DNA from: Mycolicibacterium senegalense
GTDB taxonomy: Bacteria > Actinomycetota > Actinomycetes > Mycobacteriales > Mycobacteriaceae
DNA: 64,000 bases
Reading direction: 5' to 3'
NCBI RefSeq assembly: GCF_019645875.1
Contig: NZ_CP081000.1
Location: forward strand, 3,472,001-3,536,000
In this document: positions 51,802 through 63,400 of the stretch, one piece after another
Layout: the number at the start of each line of letters is the position of its first letter
Position numbering within the stretch: position 1 is the stretch's first letter
Program-made: the position numbers and the translations under genes
The notes under the pieces: model-generated
Databases searched by the model: none
The model's input: only the letters and a program-made list of their open reading frames with translations
What the model was told of the DNA's origin: nothing

Positions 51802-52944
51802 TCAGCGGCCGGAGAACGTCTCACGCAGCCGGCTGAACAAGCCGCCCGAGCCCGCCGAGGCCTGCGTCGACCGCACTTCGGCGGTGTCGCGGCCGCGGTT
51901 CTCCTTCAGCTTGCGCAGTAGGTCGATATCGGTGCTGTCCAGCCGTGACGGCACCACCACGTCGACGTGGGCGTGCAGGTCACCACGCACTCCGGAACGC
52001 AGATGCGGCATGCCGTGGCCGCGCAGTGTGGTAACCGCACCGGGCTGGGTGCCCGCGGGGATGGTCAGCTCGGTCGGGCCGTCGAGAATCGCGTCGACGG
52101 TGACCGTGGTGCCCAGCGCGGCGTCGACCATCGGCACCGAGATGGTGCAGTGCAGGTCGTCGCCGTCGCGGACGAAGGTCTCGTGCTGCTTCTCGTGGAC
52201 CTCGACGTAGAGGTCACCGGCGGGCCCGCCACCGGGGCCTACCTCACCCTGGGCGGCCAGTCGCACCCGCATGCCGTCACCGACCCCGGCCGGGATCTTG
52301 ACGCTGATCTCGCGGCGGGCACGCACCCGGCCGTCGCCGCCGCAGCGGCCACACGGATCGGGAATCACCTCGCCGACTCCCCCACACACCGGGCAGGGAC
52401 GGGTGGTCATGACCTGGCCCAGCAGCGAGCGCTGCACGGTCTGAATCTCGCCGCGGCCGTCACAGGTGTCGCAGGCGACCGGCGTGGAGTTGCCGTTGGT
52501 GCCTTTGCCGTGGCACAGGTCGCACAGCACCGCGGTGTCCACGGTCACCTGCTTGGTGACGCCGGTGGCACATTCTTCGAGGTCCAGCCGCATCCGCAGC
52601 AGCGAATCCGCGCCGGGACGTACCCGGCCGACCGGCCCGCGCGACGAGGTGCCGCCGCCGAAGAACGCCTCGAAGACGTCGCCCAGACCGCCGAACCCGC
52701 TGAACCCGCCGGGCGCGCCGCCCACCGACTCCATCGGGTCGCCGCCCATGTCGACGATGCGACGCTTCTCCGGGTCCGACAACACCTCGTAGGCGAGCTG
52801 GATTTCGGTGAACCGGGCCTGCGCTTCCTCGTCGGGGTTGACGTCGGGATGCAGCTCCCGCGCCAGCCTTCGGTAGGCACGTTTGACCTCCGAATCGCTG
52901 GCGCCTTTGCTCACTCCGAGCAAGCCGTAATAATCGCGTGCCAC
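51802..52944 (-). CDS. dnaJ2: Chaperone DnaJ2
   Basis: 380 residues from the GTG at 52944 (M. tuberculosis DnaJ2 has 382). J domain with HPD in ELHPDVNP; Gly/Phe region; four CxxCxGxG zinc repeats, here [24 protein letters not shown] and CGRCGGDG; C-terminal substrate-binding domains. Co-chaperone of DnaK. Downstream of hrcA, the usual mycobacterial order. Confidence 0.96.
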   Translation of the reverse strand: MARDYYGLLGVSKGASDSEVKRAYRRLARELHPDVNPDEEAQARFTEIQLAYEVLSDPEKRRIVDMGGDPMESVGGAPGGFSGFGGLGDVFEAFFGGGTSSRGPVGRVRPGADSLLRMRLDLEECATGVTKQVTVDTAVLCDLCHGKGTNGNSTPVACDTCDGRGEIQTVQRSLLGQVMTTRPCPVCGGVGEVIPDPCGRCGGDGRVRARREISVKIPAGVGDGMRVRLAAQGEVGPGGGPAGDLYVEVHEKQHETFVRDGDDLHCTISVPMVDAALGTTVTVDAILDGPTELTIPAGTQPGAVTTLRGHGMPHLRSGVRGDLHAHVDVVVPSRLDSTDIDLLRKLKENRGRDTAEVRSTQASAGSGGLFSRLRETFSGR

Positions 52945-52987
52945 GCTGACCTTGCCTGACCTTTCCATGCCGGACGAACCGGCTGTC

Positions 52988-54055
52988 TTACCGAGTACCT
53001 AGGACTTCGCCGATGTACAGAGCAACCGCCGCCACGTTGGCGATAGTTCCCGGGTAGTCCATTCGGGTGGGACCCACCACACCCATGCCGCCGTACACCT
53101 TGCCCGAACTGCCGTACGCGGTGCTCACCACCGACGTACCCAGCATCTGTTCGGCCTCGGTCTCGTGACCGATCCGCACGGTGACCTTGCCCGCCTCCTG
53201 TTGGGCCGCCAACAACCGCAGCACTACCACCTGCTCCTCCAGCGCCTCCAGCACCGACCGCAGCGATCCGCCGAAATCAGCGGTGTTGCGGGTCAGGTTG
53301 GCAGTGCCGCCCAAGAGCAACCGTTCCTCGGTGTGTTCGACCAGTGTTTCGACCAGCACCGTCGCCGCGCGCCCGACCGCATCGGCCAGAGCTCCCTGGC
53401 CGTTCAGGTGGCTGGCCAGATCGCTGACCGCGATCGAGGCCGCGGTGAGCGGCTTGCCTTCCAACGCCTGGCCCAGCATTTCGCGCAGTTTGGACAGCTC
53501 GTGTTCGTCGATGGCGTCGCCGAGCTCCACGATGCGCTGATCGACCCGGCCTGAATCGGTGATCACCACCAGCAGCAGCCGCGCCGGGGTCAGCGCCACC
53601 ACCTCGAGGTGGCGGACGGTCGAGGTGGACAGCGTCGGGTACTGCACGATCGCGACCTGCCGGGTGAGTTGTGCGAGCAGCCGGACCGCGCGCCGCAGCA
53701 CATCGTCCAGGTCGACCCCGGATTCCAGGAACGACAGGATGGCGCGGCGTTCCGACGAGGACAACGGCTTGACGTTGTCGATGCGGTCGACGAACTCGCG
53801 GTAGCCCTTCTCCGTGGGCACGCGACCCGAACTGGTGTGCGGCTGGGTGATGTAACCCTCGGCTTCCAGTACCGCCATGTCGTTGCGGACGGTGGCGCTC
53901 GATACTCCGAGGTTGTGGCGCTCCACCAGGGTCTTGGAGCCGATGGGCTCCTGGGTGGCCACGAAGTCGGCGACGATGGCTCGTAGCACCTCGAAACGAC
54001 GTTCGTCGGCACTCCCCACCTGTTCACCTACCCTTCGCTGCGGCGATGTCATCAT
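52988..54055 (-). CDS. hrcA: Heat-inducible repressor HrcA
   Basis: 355 residues (or 354 from the next ATG). N-terminal winged helix ([35 protein letters not shown]), then a GAF-like dimer domain. It binds CIRCE operators of groE genes. No CIRCE element was seen near its own start. TAAAAT lies 12 bases before the ATG. Confidence 0.95.
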   Translation of the reverse strand: MMTSPQRRVGEQVGSADERRFEVLRAIVADFVATQEPIGSKTLVERHNLGVSSATVRNDMAVLEAEGYITQPHTSSGRVPTEKGYREFVDRIDNVKPLSSSERRAILSFLESGVDLDDVLRRAVRLLAQLTRQVAIVQYPTLSTSTVRHLEVVALTPARLLLVVITDSGRVDQRIVELGDAIDEHELSKLREMLGQALEGKPLTAASIAVSDLASHLNGQGALADAVGRAATVLVETLVEHTEERLLLGGTANLTRNTADFGGSLRSVLEALEEQVVVLRLLAAQQEAGKVTVRIGHETEAEQMLGTSVVSTAYGSSGKVYGGMGVVGPTRMDYPGTIANVAAVALYIGEVLGTR

Positions 54056-54224
54056 TTTGCTCGGTTCATTTTACCGATCAGCAGCGGGTTTACCGATCGC
54101 GGAGCAGCTGCCCGGGACATCACGCCCAGCGATGCCGACGAAGGCCACGACCCGCGCACGTATTAGCCTAGGCAACCATGCCGATGGCAACACCGCGCAG
54201 CGCTGCGACGGAGGCGGGCCGGCG

Positions 54225-54539
54225 ATGATCTTCAAAGGTGTCCAGGAGGGCAAACCCTACCCAGAGCACGGGCTGTCCTACCGGGACTGGTCCCGTATCC
54301 CGCCGCGCCAACTGCGCCTCGACGAACTGGTCACCACCACCACGGTGCTCGCCTTGGACCGGCTGTTGTCCGAGGACTCCACGTTTTACGGCGACCTGTT
54401 CCCGCACGCGGTGAAGTGGCGCGGCGATATCTATCTCGAAGACGGCCTACACCGGGCCGTGCGCGCCGCGCTGCGGAACCGCACCATCCTGCACGCGAGG
54501 GTGTTCGACATGGACGCGCTCGCGCCCAACCCGGCCTGA
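54225..54539 (+). CDS. Conserved hypothetical protein, Rv2375-like
   Basis: 104 residues from the ATG after GGAGG. The protein reads IFKGVQEGKPYPEHGLSYRDW then PRQLRLDELVTTTTVLAL and a region ending HARVFDMD; it resembles mycobacterial Rv2375 (105 residues), function unknown. It is convergent with mbtH by six bases. The cfp2 gene (Rv2376c), present next to it in M. tuberculosis, is absent here. Confidence 0.85.
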   Translation: MIFKGVQEGKPYPEHGLSYRDWSRIPPRQLRLDELVTTTTVLALDRLLSEDSTFYGDLFPHAVKWRGDIYLEDGLHRAVRAALRNRTILHARVFDMDALAPNPA

Positions 54540-54545
54540 CCGGGG

Positions 54546-54764
54546 TCAGGTGCTGCTACTCATCGCCTCGCGCAGGCTCGCGGGCCGCAGGTCCGTCCAG
54601 TTGGCCTCCACGTAGTCCAGGCACTCAGCCCGGCCGGCCGTACCGAAGACCACCTGCCAACCGGCAGGCACATCGGCGAACGCGGGCCACAGGCTGTGCT
54701 GGCCCTCGTCGTTGACCAGGACATGGAACATGCCGTTCTCGTCATCGAACGGATTGGTACTCAT
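54546..54764 (-). CDS. mbtH: MbtH-like protein of mycobactin synthesis
   Basis: 72 residues. The founding family for MbtH-like proteins, which bind NRPS adenylation domains and keep them active. Conserved [21 protein letters not shown] and [10 protein letters not shown] are present. It overlaps the 3' end of mbtG by 23 bases and ends the mbt run. Confidence 0.96.
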   Translation of the reverse strand: MSTNPFDDENGMFHVLVNDEGQHSLWPAFADVPAGWQVVFGTAGRAECLDYVEANWTDLRPASLREAMSSST

Positions 54765-56043
54765 CGAGTCTCCTCATCGAGGGGTGGGTCAGGTCTGCGC
54801 CCAGCACCCGGTCGGACAACAGGCCCAGACAGCTCAGGTTCGGGAAGCCCGGCCCCTGGGTGAGCCCGGCCAGCCCCGGCAAGAACAACTTGGGGAACAC
54901 ATCGGTCAGCGCCAGATCGTGGCCGATGTTCTCCTGCAGCGAATCACCGGTCAGTGGGCCACCGAGGCCCAGCTCGAGCAGGTCCAGCGCGTCCTGGCTG
55001 AACAACGGAGCGAACCACAACGCATCGGCGCCGGACCCGTCGATCACCAGATCGAAGCCGTGTACGGTCTCGACCGCCTCACCACCGGTATTGGTGGACA
55101 AGGTCAACCGGATCCGTTCCTCGCGGGCCACCGCGTGGGCAACCCGGCCACGCAGGTGACGGATCCGGTCGTCGGCCAGTAGTGCATCCTGCACGCGGGC
55201 CGAGAACACGCCACGGTCGGTGCGGGCCAGCGCATCCCGGCGTTCGGTCAGCGTGAGGCCGGTCCATCCGGTCGGATCGGAGAACAGGGTGTTCTCGAAG
55301 AATCCCTCACCTCGGGTGAACAGGGTGACCGTCGGCGAGATCACCGTGATGGTCGAAACCCGATGGCGGAAAAGCTCGTTGAGCATCGACGCAGCCGTTT
55401 CGCCGCCGCCGATCACCGCCACGCGCTCGGCGGTGATGAGTTCGTGTTTACCGGCCTGATGCCAGAACTGCGCGATCGACATCACCCGGGGATTACCCGG
55501 CAGCACCGAGCGTTCGGCCTGACCGGGTCCGGTGACCATCAGACCGTCGGCGCTGACGGTGTCCTCGGCGGTGTGCAGCACCCAGCGGCGCGCATCCGCA
55601 TCGACCGAGATCTGTTCCACCTCACCGGCAATCACCTTCATGCCGATGTCGTCGGCCACCCAGGCCAAGTACTGGCTCCAGCGCTTGTGGGTCGGGGCGG
55701 GCCGGCCGCGGTCCACCCATTCGGCGAATCCGCCCGTGGCGATCAGATAGGCCTGCCAACTGTGCCGGGTCATCCGTTCGTCGAGTTCGGCGTTGCGCCG
55801 TGGCACCAGCGACGACCGGTACGGGAAGCCGACGTCCTTCTCCGGCCCCGTACCGAGGCGGTGGTTGCCGTCGGTCCAGCCCCCGACCGCCTGCCAATTG
55901 GCGGCCACGCCGGACCGTTCGACGGCGACGACGTCCGGTGCGGGCACGCCCATCGCCCGCAACTCAGCGGCTTTGGCGGCCACCGCGATGGCCTTGGGTC
56001 CGGCTCCGATGACGGCCAAGGTGGGGGCCGATGGGGCACTCAT
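54742..56043 (-). CDS. mbtG: L-lysine N6-monooxygenase MbtG
   Basis: 433 residues from the ATG at 56043, which overlaps the mbtF stop as ATGA. Flavin N-hydroxylase that makes the hydroxamate of the mycobactin lysines. FAD motif [16 protein letters not shown] motif [10 protein letters not shown]; family blocks [10 protein letters not shown] and [12 protein letters not shown]. Length matches M. tuberculosis MbtG (431). Confidence 0.95.
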   Translation of the reverse strand: MSAPSAPTLAVIGAGPKAIAVAAKAAELRAMGVPAPDVVAVERSGVAANWQAVGGWTDGNHRLGTGPEKDVGFPYRSSLVPRRNAELDERMTRHSWQAYLIATGGFAEWVDRGRPAPTHKRWSQYLAWVADDIGMKVIAGEVEQISVDADARRWVLHTAEDTVSADGLMVTGPGQAERSVLPGNPRVMSIAQFWHQAGKHELITAERVAVIGGGETAASMLNELFRHRVSTITVISPTVTLFTRGEGFFENTLFSDPTGWTGLTLTERRDALARTDRGVFSARVQDALLADDRIRHLRGRVAHAVAREERIRLTLSTNTGGEAVETVHGFDLVIDGSGADALWFAPLFSQDALDLLELGLGGPLTGDSLQENIGHDLALTDVFPKLFLPGLAGLTQGPGFPNLSCLGLLSDRVLGADLTHPSMRRLDEYQSVR

Positions 56044-59000
56044 GTGGTCACCTCTCGCAACACCTCTCGCAGTGCGTCCAGCCACATCGCCTGCATGGCG
56101 GCGATGTCATCGCCGGACAGAATGTCGGGCAACGTCCGCCACTGGGTGCCGAGCACAGCGGACCCGTCGCGGTCGATCACCGCGGCCATGATCGTCAGTT
56201 CATGGCGCACAGCGACATTCGGTTCGGGAATCGGGGTCACATCGGCCTGCAGGGACCGGTCCTGCAGCAGCGCGTGATCGGACGCATCCAGCTCGATCCG
56301 GCCCAGGTAGTTGAGCAGCACCTGCGGATCCCGGTGCGCGCCGAGCCGTTCGGCGGTGTCCTCCCGCAGATAACGCAGCAGCCCGTAGTCGATCGCATCA
56401 CCCGGGATCGCCGCCATTTGCGCGCTCACGCCGCGAGCATCGTCGGCGGTGAGGCGTAGCGGGTAGATCATGCTGAGCAGACCGGCGGTGTCGCCGGTGT
56501 CCACCTCATCGCGGTCTGACACCACGGCGTCGGACCGGCCGTGAGTCTCCAGAGCCAGCAGTGGCGCCGGGGTCGGCTGGTCACGGTGGCGACGCCAATC
56601 GGTCAGGGCGCGGGCCGTCGCCGCGGCCAGCACATCGGTCACCGGGACCGAGCCGGTCAGCAGTCGGGCCGTCACCTCGGGATCGGCGAAGGACATCGTG
56701 ATGGTGACGTCGGCCATCCGGTCGGTGGCGGGATCGATGCGGCGGGCACCGATATCGGGGTCCTCGCCTTCGAACTGCTGCTCCCAGAAGCCGCAGGTGT
56801 CGAGTTCGGCCGCCCGATCGGCGAGCAGCCGTGACCACTGCCGTAACGACGTGTGTTCGCGGACCGGAAGCGGAGCGCGCCCGGAGGCCACTGCGTGCCA
56901 GGCGTTCTCGAGCTCGCCGACCAGGATCCGCCACGACGACGGGTCCAGCGCCAGCACGTGGGCGGTCAGGACCAGCAGGCCGCCTTCCACCGCCGGGTGA
57001 TGCAGCCAGACCGCGTCGAGCATCGATCCGTTCTGTGGATCCATGCGCTGCACTGAACGCTCGGCCTGTTCGGCGACCGCGGCGTTGAGATCGCCCGAGC
57101 CGGTCGCCTCGGACAGCACCGGGCCCGGCGGATGCGCGACCAACGCCCACGCGTCGCGGTCCAGCCGGGTGCGCAGCACCTCGTGGCCGTCGACGACGTT
57201 GCGCAACAGGGCTTCCAGGTGCGCACGGGTGATATCCGCCGGCAACCGGAACACCTCGGTCTGGGCGAGCCGTCGGGGGTCACCGTATTGGTAGAGCCAT
57301 CGCCCGTTCGGTAGCAGCGGGATGGGACCCGAGGCCGCCTGCTCATCGTCGGCCCGCTCCGAGCGTTCGACGGCGGCCGCGTCGGAGTCGATCGCTGCCG
57401 CGAGTTCGCGAACAGTAGCGCAATCCAGCATCAACCTGGCCCGCAACGCCACACCACGGCGCCGCACCGCCTGCACGACCGACAGTGCCACGATGCTGTC
57501 CAGCCCGAGGTCGAGGAAGTCCGCTGTCACATCGACACCAGATCCCGCGGGGGCACCCAGGACTTCGGCCAGCACCTCGGCGAGCACCCGCTCGGTCTCG
57601 GTGGCCGGCTGTTCGGACCCTTCGGCGGACGTACCGGTGCCGAGAGCCGCCAGCGCGCCATCGTCGACCTTGCCGTTGGTGGTCAGCGGGATCTCGTCGA
57701 CCGCGACGATGTGGTGCGGCACGAGATGCCTTGGCAGCGTGGTGGACAGCATCCGGCGCAGCTCGGCCGGCTGGGTGTCGGTGACCACGTAGGCGACCAG
57801 TCGTGGCCCGCTGCGGTGCTGCCGCACCGCCACGTGGGCGTGCCGAACCCCGGGATGGGCATGCAGCGTCGCGGCCACTTCACCGGGTTCGACCCGGAAG
57901 CCGCGGATCTTGACCTGGTCGTCACTGCGGCCCAGAAACTCCAGCGCTTTCGAGTCCGCTCGCCGGCGCACCACGTCTCCGGTGCGGTACATGCGCGCGC
58001 CCGGCGTGAACGGGTCGGCGACGAACCGGGCGGCGGTCTCCCCCGGCCTGCCGAGGTATCCGCGGGTCAATTGTCCACCGGCCAAATACAAGTCGCCGTA
58101 GATCCCGTCGGGCACCGGACGCAGCCACCTGTCGAGGACGTAGGCCGCGGTCGACTCCGTGGGATGCCCGATGCACGGCTGGGGGTGTTCTGCGATGGCG
58201 GCGACGACGGCTTCCACCGTGGTCTCTGTCGGTCCGTAGCAGTTGTGTGCCGACATCCAGGTGCGCTCGCATTCGGCCTGGATCCCTTGCCAGGTGACGG
58301 TGTCGATCGCCTCGCCGCCGAGCGCGAGCACTGCCAGCGGCACGCGACTCAGCAGTCCCGCGGCCCGCAGTGAGGCGAACATCGACGGGGTGGTGTCGAT
58401 CATGTCGATCGCGAAGCGCCCGATGGTGTCCACCAGCGCCTCGGCATCGCGCTGCACCTCGTCGGAGACGATGTGCACGGTATGCCCGTCGAGCAGGGCC
58501 GCCAGGGGTTGCCAGGCCGCGTCGAAGGTGAACGACCAGGCGTGGGCCACCCGCAGCGGGCGACCGAGGCGCTTGGCCGCGGGCCGGAGCACCTGGTGGA
58601 CATGGTCGGCGCAATAGGCCAGCAGGGCCTGGTGGGTTCCGATGACGCCCTTGGGTTTTCCGGTGGTGCCCGAGGTGAACACGACGTACGCGGCCTGCCC
58701 GGGGCGCGCCGACGCTGGCCGGTAGTCGGCATCCGGTTCGGAGTCGACAGCAGCCAGCAGGGTTTCGTCGACGACGAGCGCGCGGGGTCCTGCCCCGATC
58801 TGGCGCAGGATCTCGGCCACCCGTTCATCGGGCATGGCCGGATCGAGCGGCACGATCATGGCTCCCGCCTTGAGCACGGCGAGCATCGCCACCACGTAGT
58901 CGGGCCCGCGGCGCAACCGGATAGGGACCGCGGTCTCATCGCCCACCCCACGGCGGCTCAACTCGGCGGCCAGGCGATCGGCAGCGTCGTCGAGTTCGCG

Positions 59001-60470
59001 GTAGCTCAGCGCGCCGCCGTCCCAACTCAGCGCCACTGAACCGAGCCGCTGTTCGGCGGTCGCGCTGAAAGCGGTGTGAAAGCCATTGTGGGACAGGTCG
59101 TCCTCGGCGATGACCGGTGCGCCGGCCGGCTGCGGATCGTCGTCGAGCGTGACGGTGACCTCGCGCAGCGGCCGCTCCCAGCGGTCCAGCAGCCGCTGCA
59201 CCACGGCCAGCACCCGCCGGCCCAGTGCCTGTGGATCGACCAATCCCAACGCGCCGTCGAGGGTTTCGACGAGCACCGTGAGCCGGCCGTGGGTGGGATG
59301 CGCGGCGATGGTGACCGGGAAGTGCGACAGGCTCTCCAGGGCCGACGGCCGCAGTACCGCTCCGCCGAGCTCGAACTCGTCGCTGCCGACCAGTCCGCCG
59401 GGCGGGAAGTTCTCGTAGACCAGCAGCGTGTCGTACAGCTCGCCGATGCCGCCGAGCGAACGCAACTCGGTGTGGCTGAGATAGCTGTGCTCACGTAGCT
59501 CGGCGGCTTCGCGTTGCAGCGCCAGGCATTGGCTGCCCACCGGAACGCTGGGATCCACCCGGACCCGCAGGGGCACCGTGTTGATGAACAGACCGACCAT
59601 CGACTCGACCCCGGCCAGCTCGTCCGGCCGCCCCGACACCGTGACGCCGTACACCACGTCGGTGCGGTCGGTGAAGACCGAAAGAATGGCAGCCCAAGCC
59701 ATCTGGAACAACGTGTTGACCGTGACACCGCGTTGCCGGGCGGCCTCGAAGATCGCGGCGGACTGTCGTTCGTCGAGGCTCACCTCGGTGCGCGACGGCA
59801 GGCCCGGCTGGGTCTCCCTCCCGGCCAGCACCGGGGACAACAGCGTGGGGGCATCCAGGCCGTACAGATGAGCCTGCCACCGCGCGCGGCTGGCCTGCTG
59901 ATCCCGCCCGGCCAGCCAGCCGATGTAGTCGCGGTACGGTCGCACTGCAGCAGGCAGTGCGGTCACGTCGCCCTTGGCCCCGTAGAGCGCGAGCAGTTCC
60001 CCGACGAAGACGGGCAGCGACCAGCCGTCGATCGCGATGTGATGGGCGACGATCACCAGACGCCAACGCCGGCCCGGCTTTTCGATCAGCAGGAAGCGGA
60101 CCAGCGGACCGCGGCCGAGGTCGAACCGCCGGGCGCGCTCCTGCGCTTCCAGGCTGACCGCCTGCTCTTCGTCGGCCTGCACGTGACGCCAAGGCAGTTC
60201 GATCGCGGACGGGACCACGGCGACCGGCCGGCTCAGGTTTCCCTGGAAAAAACTGGCCCGCAGGTTCGGATGCCGCACCAGCATGGCCTCGGCGCACGTT
60301 CGCAGCAGTCCGGCATCCAATGCGCCGTCGACATCAGCAGCCATCGCGATGACATACGGATCGGGGCCGCCGTCATCTGCGGTCAGGCCGGCCAGCGAGT
60401 ACAGCCCCTGTTGCAGCGGGCTGAGCGCCAGTACGTCCTCGACGCCCGGCGGCGTTCCGGTGGTCGTCAC
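56040..60470 (-). CDS. mbtF: Mycobactin non-ribosomal peptide synthetase MbtF
   Basis: 1476 residues from the GTG at 60470 (overlaps the mbtE stop as GTGA). Domains: condensation (about 10-440, active HHIAIDG), adenylation (about 470-940, with VVFTSGTTGKPKGV and NCYGPTETT), carrier (Ser992 in LGLDSIV), and a terminal condensation/epimerisation-type domain (about 1050-1470). The last has AHVLALDPSSWRIL in place of HHxxxDG, so its second His is Val. It activates the final lysine of mycobactin. M. tuberculosis MbtF has 1461 residues. Confidence 0.94.
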   Translation of the reverse strand: MTTTGTPPGVEDVLALSPLQQGLYSLAGLTADDGGPDPYVIAMAADVDGALDAGLLRTCAEAMLVRHPNLRASFFQGNLSRPVAVVPSAIELPWRHVQADEEQAVSLEAQERARRFDLGRGPLVRFLLIEKPGRRWRLVIVAHHIAIDGWSLPVFVGELLALYGAKGDVTALPAAVRPYRDYIGWLAGRDQQASRARWQAHLYGLDAPTLLSPVLAGRETQPGLPSRTEVSLDERQSAAIFEAARQRGVTVNTLFQMAWAAILSVFTDRTDVVYGVTVSGRPDELAGVESMVGLFINTVPLRVRVDPSVPVGSQCLALQREAAELREHSYLSHTELRSLGGIGELYDTLLVYENFPPGGLVGSDEFELGGAVLRPSALESLSHFPVTIAAHPTHGRLTVLVETLDGALGLVDPQALGRRVLAVVQRLLDRWERPLREVTVTLDDDPQPAGAPVIAEDDLSHNGFHTAFSATAEQRLGSVALSWDGGALSYRELDDAADRLAAELSRRGVGDETAVPIRLRRGPDYVVAMLAVLKAGAMIVPLDPAMPDERVAEILRQIGAGPRALVVDETLLAAVDSEPDADYRPASARPGQAAYVVFTSGTTGKPKGVIGTHQALLAYCADHVHQVLRPAAKRLGRPLRVAHAWSFTFDAAWQPLAALLDGHTVHIVSDEVQRDAEALVDTIGRFAIDMIDTTPSMFASLRAAGLLSRVPLAVLALGGEAIDTVTWQGIQAECERTWMSAHNCYGPTETTVEAVVAAIAEHPQPCIGHPTESTAAYVLDRWLRPVPDGIYGDLYLAGGQLTRGYLGRPGETAARFVADPFTPGARMYRTGDVVRRRADSKALEFLGRSDDQVKIRGFRVEPGEVAATLHAHPGVRHAHVAVRQHRSGPRLVAYVVTDTQPAELRRMLSTTLPRHLVPHHIVAVDEIPLTTNGKVDDGALAALGTGTSAEGSEQPATETERVLAEVLAEVLGAPAGSGVDVTADFLDLGLDSIVALSVVQAVRRRGVALRARLMLDCATVRELAAAIDSDAAAVERSERADDEQAASGPIPLLPNGRWLYQYGDPRRLAQTEVFRLPADITRAHLEALLRNVVDGHEVLRTRLDRDAWALVAHPPGPVLSEATGSGDLNAAVAEQAERSVQRMDPQNGSMLDAVWLHHPAVEGGLLVLTAHVLALDPSSWRILVGELENAWHAVASGRAPLPVREHTSLRQWSRLLADRAAELDTCGFWEQQFEGEDPDIGARRIDPATDRMADVTITMSFADPEVTARLLTGSVPVTDVLAAATARALTDWRRHRDQPTPAPLLALETHGRSDAVVSDRDEVDTGDTAGLLSMIYPLRLTADDARGVSAQMAAIPGDAIDYGLLRYLREDTAERLGAHRDPQVLLNYLGRIELDASDHALLQDRSLQADVTPIPEPNVAVRHELTIMAAVIDRDGSAVLGTQWRTLPDILSGDDIAAMQAMWLDALREVLREVTT

Positions 60471-63400
60471 GTCGCGGTCTCCTGGCCCCATCCGGCGGTC
60501 AGCGCGGCCAATTCGTCGGGCGACAGACCCGATGCGGACATCGGCTCGTGGTGCACGTCGCCCGCTTCGGCCTGGGCGCCCGCCGCATCGACCGCGGCAG
60601 CCAGGTCCGCCAGCCCGGGATGCTCGAACACCATGCGGGCGGTCAGCGCCATGCCGGCGTCCCGCGCCCGTGCGGCCAGCTGCACAGCCAGGATGCTGTC
60701 ACCACCGAGGGTGAAGAAGTCGTCGTACCGGCCCACCTCGGCGGCACCGAGCAGCTCGACCAGCATGGCTGCCAGCGTGTGCTCGGTGGCGGTGGCCGGG
60801 GGCTCCGACGGTGCTGTTGCCCGCGCCCGGGGCCGGGGCAGGGTGGCGGGCTCGATGTCGTCGACCACCGTGAGCACGGCATCGGCGAACTCCTCGCCCA
60901 GCGCGGCCCGTGCGTTTTCCAGCAGGGTGTCGCCGTCGGCCACTGACGGCTCGGCCACCAGGTAGCCGGCCAGGGTCGTCACTCCACGTACGTCCCACCG
61001 CCGGGTCGCCGCGGCCGCCACGCCCTCGAGCGCTTCCAGCGCGGCCTGCAAGCGGGGTTCACCGGCGGTGATCGGCTCCAGCCGGCCGTCGGTGGTCCAG
61101 CGACCCCGATCGCCCGTGCGGTACAGGTGCCCGCCCCCGAAAGGGTTGGGCACGAAGCGTTGCGCGGCTGTGCCGCCGGCCACCCTGGCGGCCTCGTTCA
61201 CCGCGCCGCCGGCGTAGTAGACGTCTCCGGTGACACCGATGGCCACCGGTTGATGCCATTCGTCGAGCACGTACACCCGGTCGGCGCCCTCGGTCTGCGG
61301 CAGTCCGCCCGGCGGCACCGCCTTGCGGCTCCAGTCCTCGACCACCAGGGCACGTTCGGTGGCATCGATCACCGCGATGTCGCGCACCGTCTGATCGGCG
61401 TCGTCGGCGAAGGCCTCGACGATGCGATGCAGCCAGTTCACGAGGCGCTGTGCGGTGGCCGCCTCGTAGAGTTCGGTGCGGTAGATGACAGTGCCCCGAT
61501 ACCCGCCGCCCGCCTCGGCGAAGAAGTTGAGCGAGAGGTCGGCATGCGCCACGTCGAAGGTGGGTTCCAGTGCGGTGAAACGGGTTTCACCGTCGGCACT
61601 GGTGTCGATGACCTGTTCGGCGGGCATGTCCTCGCGCACGTGCACCACCACCCCGAACAGCGGGTTGCGGGCCAGTGAACGCACCGGGCTGACCGCGTCG
61701 ACGACCCGGTCGAACGGCAGGTCCTGATGCTTGTAGGCGGCCAGCGCCATCTCTCTGGAACGCCGCAACACCTCACGCAGGCTCGGATTGCCCGACAGGT
61801 CGTTGCGCAGCACCACGATGTTGATGAAGAACCCGATCAGCGCGTCGAGCTCGGGTGCGGTACGCCCGGCCACCGGAGTGCCCAGCGCGATATCGGTGCC
61901 TTGGCCGGCCTTGTGCAGCGCGATCGCCACGGCAGCCTGCAGCACCATGAACTCGGTGACCCCGAGCTCCCGGCTGAGTTCGACGAGCTTGCCCCGCAAC
62001 GCCGTATCGATGGTGAAGTCGAGCGCCTTGCCCTCGCCGGTCGGCACCGGCGGCCTCGGGAAGTCCGGCTGCAGGCCGTTCTCGACGTCCGCCTCTCCGG
62101 ACAGACCGGCGAGTTGCTTTGTCCAGTAGGTGCGTTGCTCTTCGACGCGATCGTCGTCGCCCGAGAGCAGCTGGGCCTGCCAGGACGCGAAGTCCGCGTA
62201 CTGCACCGGCAATGGCGCCCATTCGGGTGCGTGTCCCGCGCGACGGGCGTGGTAGGCGGTCAGCAGGTCGGTGAACAGCACCGTGCCCGACCAGTGGTCG
62301 GCAGCGATGTGGTGCACCACCAGGGAGAGCACATGCGAATCCGGGGTGGACAGCATCGCTGCCCGGACCGGCCACTCGTTCTCCAGGTCGAAGCAGTGCC
62401 GCCGTTCGGTGTCGAGTTCGCCCTGCACCCAGTCCTCGCCGGAACCGTCGGCGCGACGAACGGTCACGGGCGCGACGGGATGAACCACCTGATAAGGCAC
62501 ACCGTCAATTTCACGGTAGGTGGTACGCAGGATCTCGTGCCGGGCCACGATGTCACTGACTGCCGACGCCAGCGCCTCGACATCGCAGGGGCCGGTCAGC
62601 CGGGCGGCGAAGGGCACGTTGTTGACCGGGTTGGGTCCGTCGATGCGGAACTGGAACCACTGGCGGTGCTGGGCCGCCGACATCTGCGCCGGGCCGTCAT
62701 GCGCGGTGGCGACGATGGCGGGCAGACCGGCGCCCAGACCCGAGTCGCGAAGCTCGTCGACCTTGGCCGCCAGGCCCGCCACCGTGGCATTCTCGAAGAC
62801 GTCGGCCACGCCGAGTTCGACCCCGCAGCGTGACCGAACGGCGGCAACCAGTTTGGTCGCCAGCAGCGAGTGCCCGCCCAGATCGAAGAACGAATCGTCG
62901 GCGCCCACGCCGTCACGCTCGAGCAGCTCGCCGAACAGTGCGACGATCTCGTGTTCGGTCTCGGTTTCCGGCGCGCGGAATTCGGTGGCCGAACGGATCT
63001 CCGGCTCGGGCAGCGCCCGGCGATCGATCTTGCCGTGCGCGGTGATCGGAATCTCGGGGAGCTCGACGAACGCCGCCGGGATCATGTACTCGGGCAGCGC
63101 AGCGGTCACCCTGGCCCGGATGCGGTCGATCTCCACCCGATCGGCGTCGGCGGCCGGCGTGATGTAAGCGACCAGGCTCTTGCCGAGCGACGGCAGGTCG
63201 CTGACCACCACCACGGCCTGCCCCACCGACGGGTCCACGGAGATGGCCGCGGAGACCTCACCGAGTTCGATTCGGAAGCCTCGGATCTTGACCTGCTCGT
63301 CGGCGCGGCCGACGAACTCGATGTCCCCGTCGGCGTTGCGCCGGGCCAGGTCACCCGAGCGGTACATCCGTCCGCCGGGATTGAACGGGTCGGCGACGAA

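Noticed and set aside
51967..52959. 330-residue ORF opposite dnaJ2
   Set aside because: Antisense shadow; low-complexity His/Val/Gly composition.
54056..54224. CIRCE operator upstream of hrcA
   Set aside because: No TTAGCACTC-N9-GAGTGCTAA-like sequence is seen on either strand.
59514..60965. 483-residue ORF opposite mbtF/mbtE
   Set aside because: Antisense to confirmed NRPS domains.
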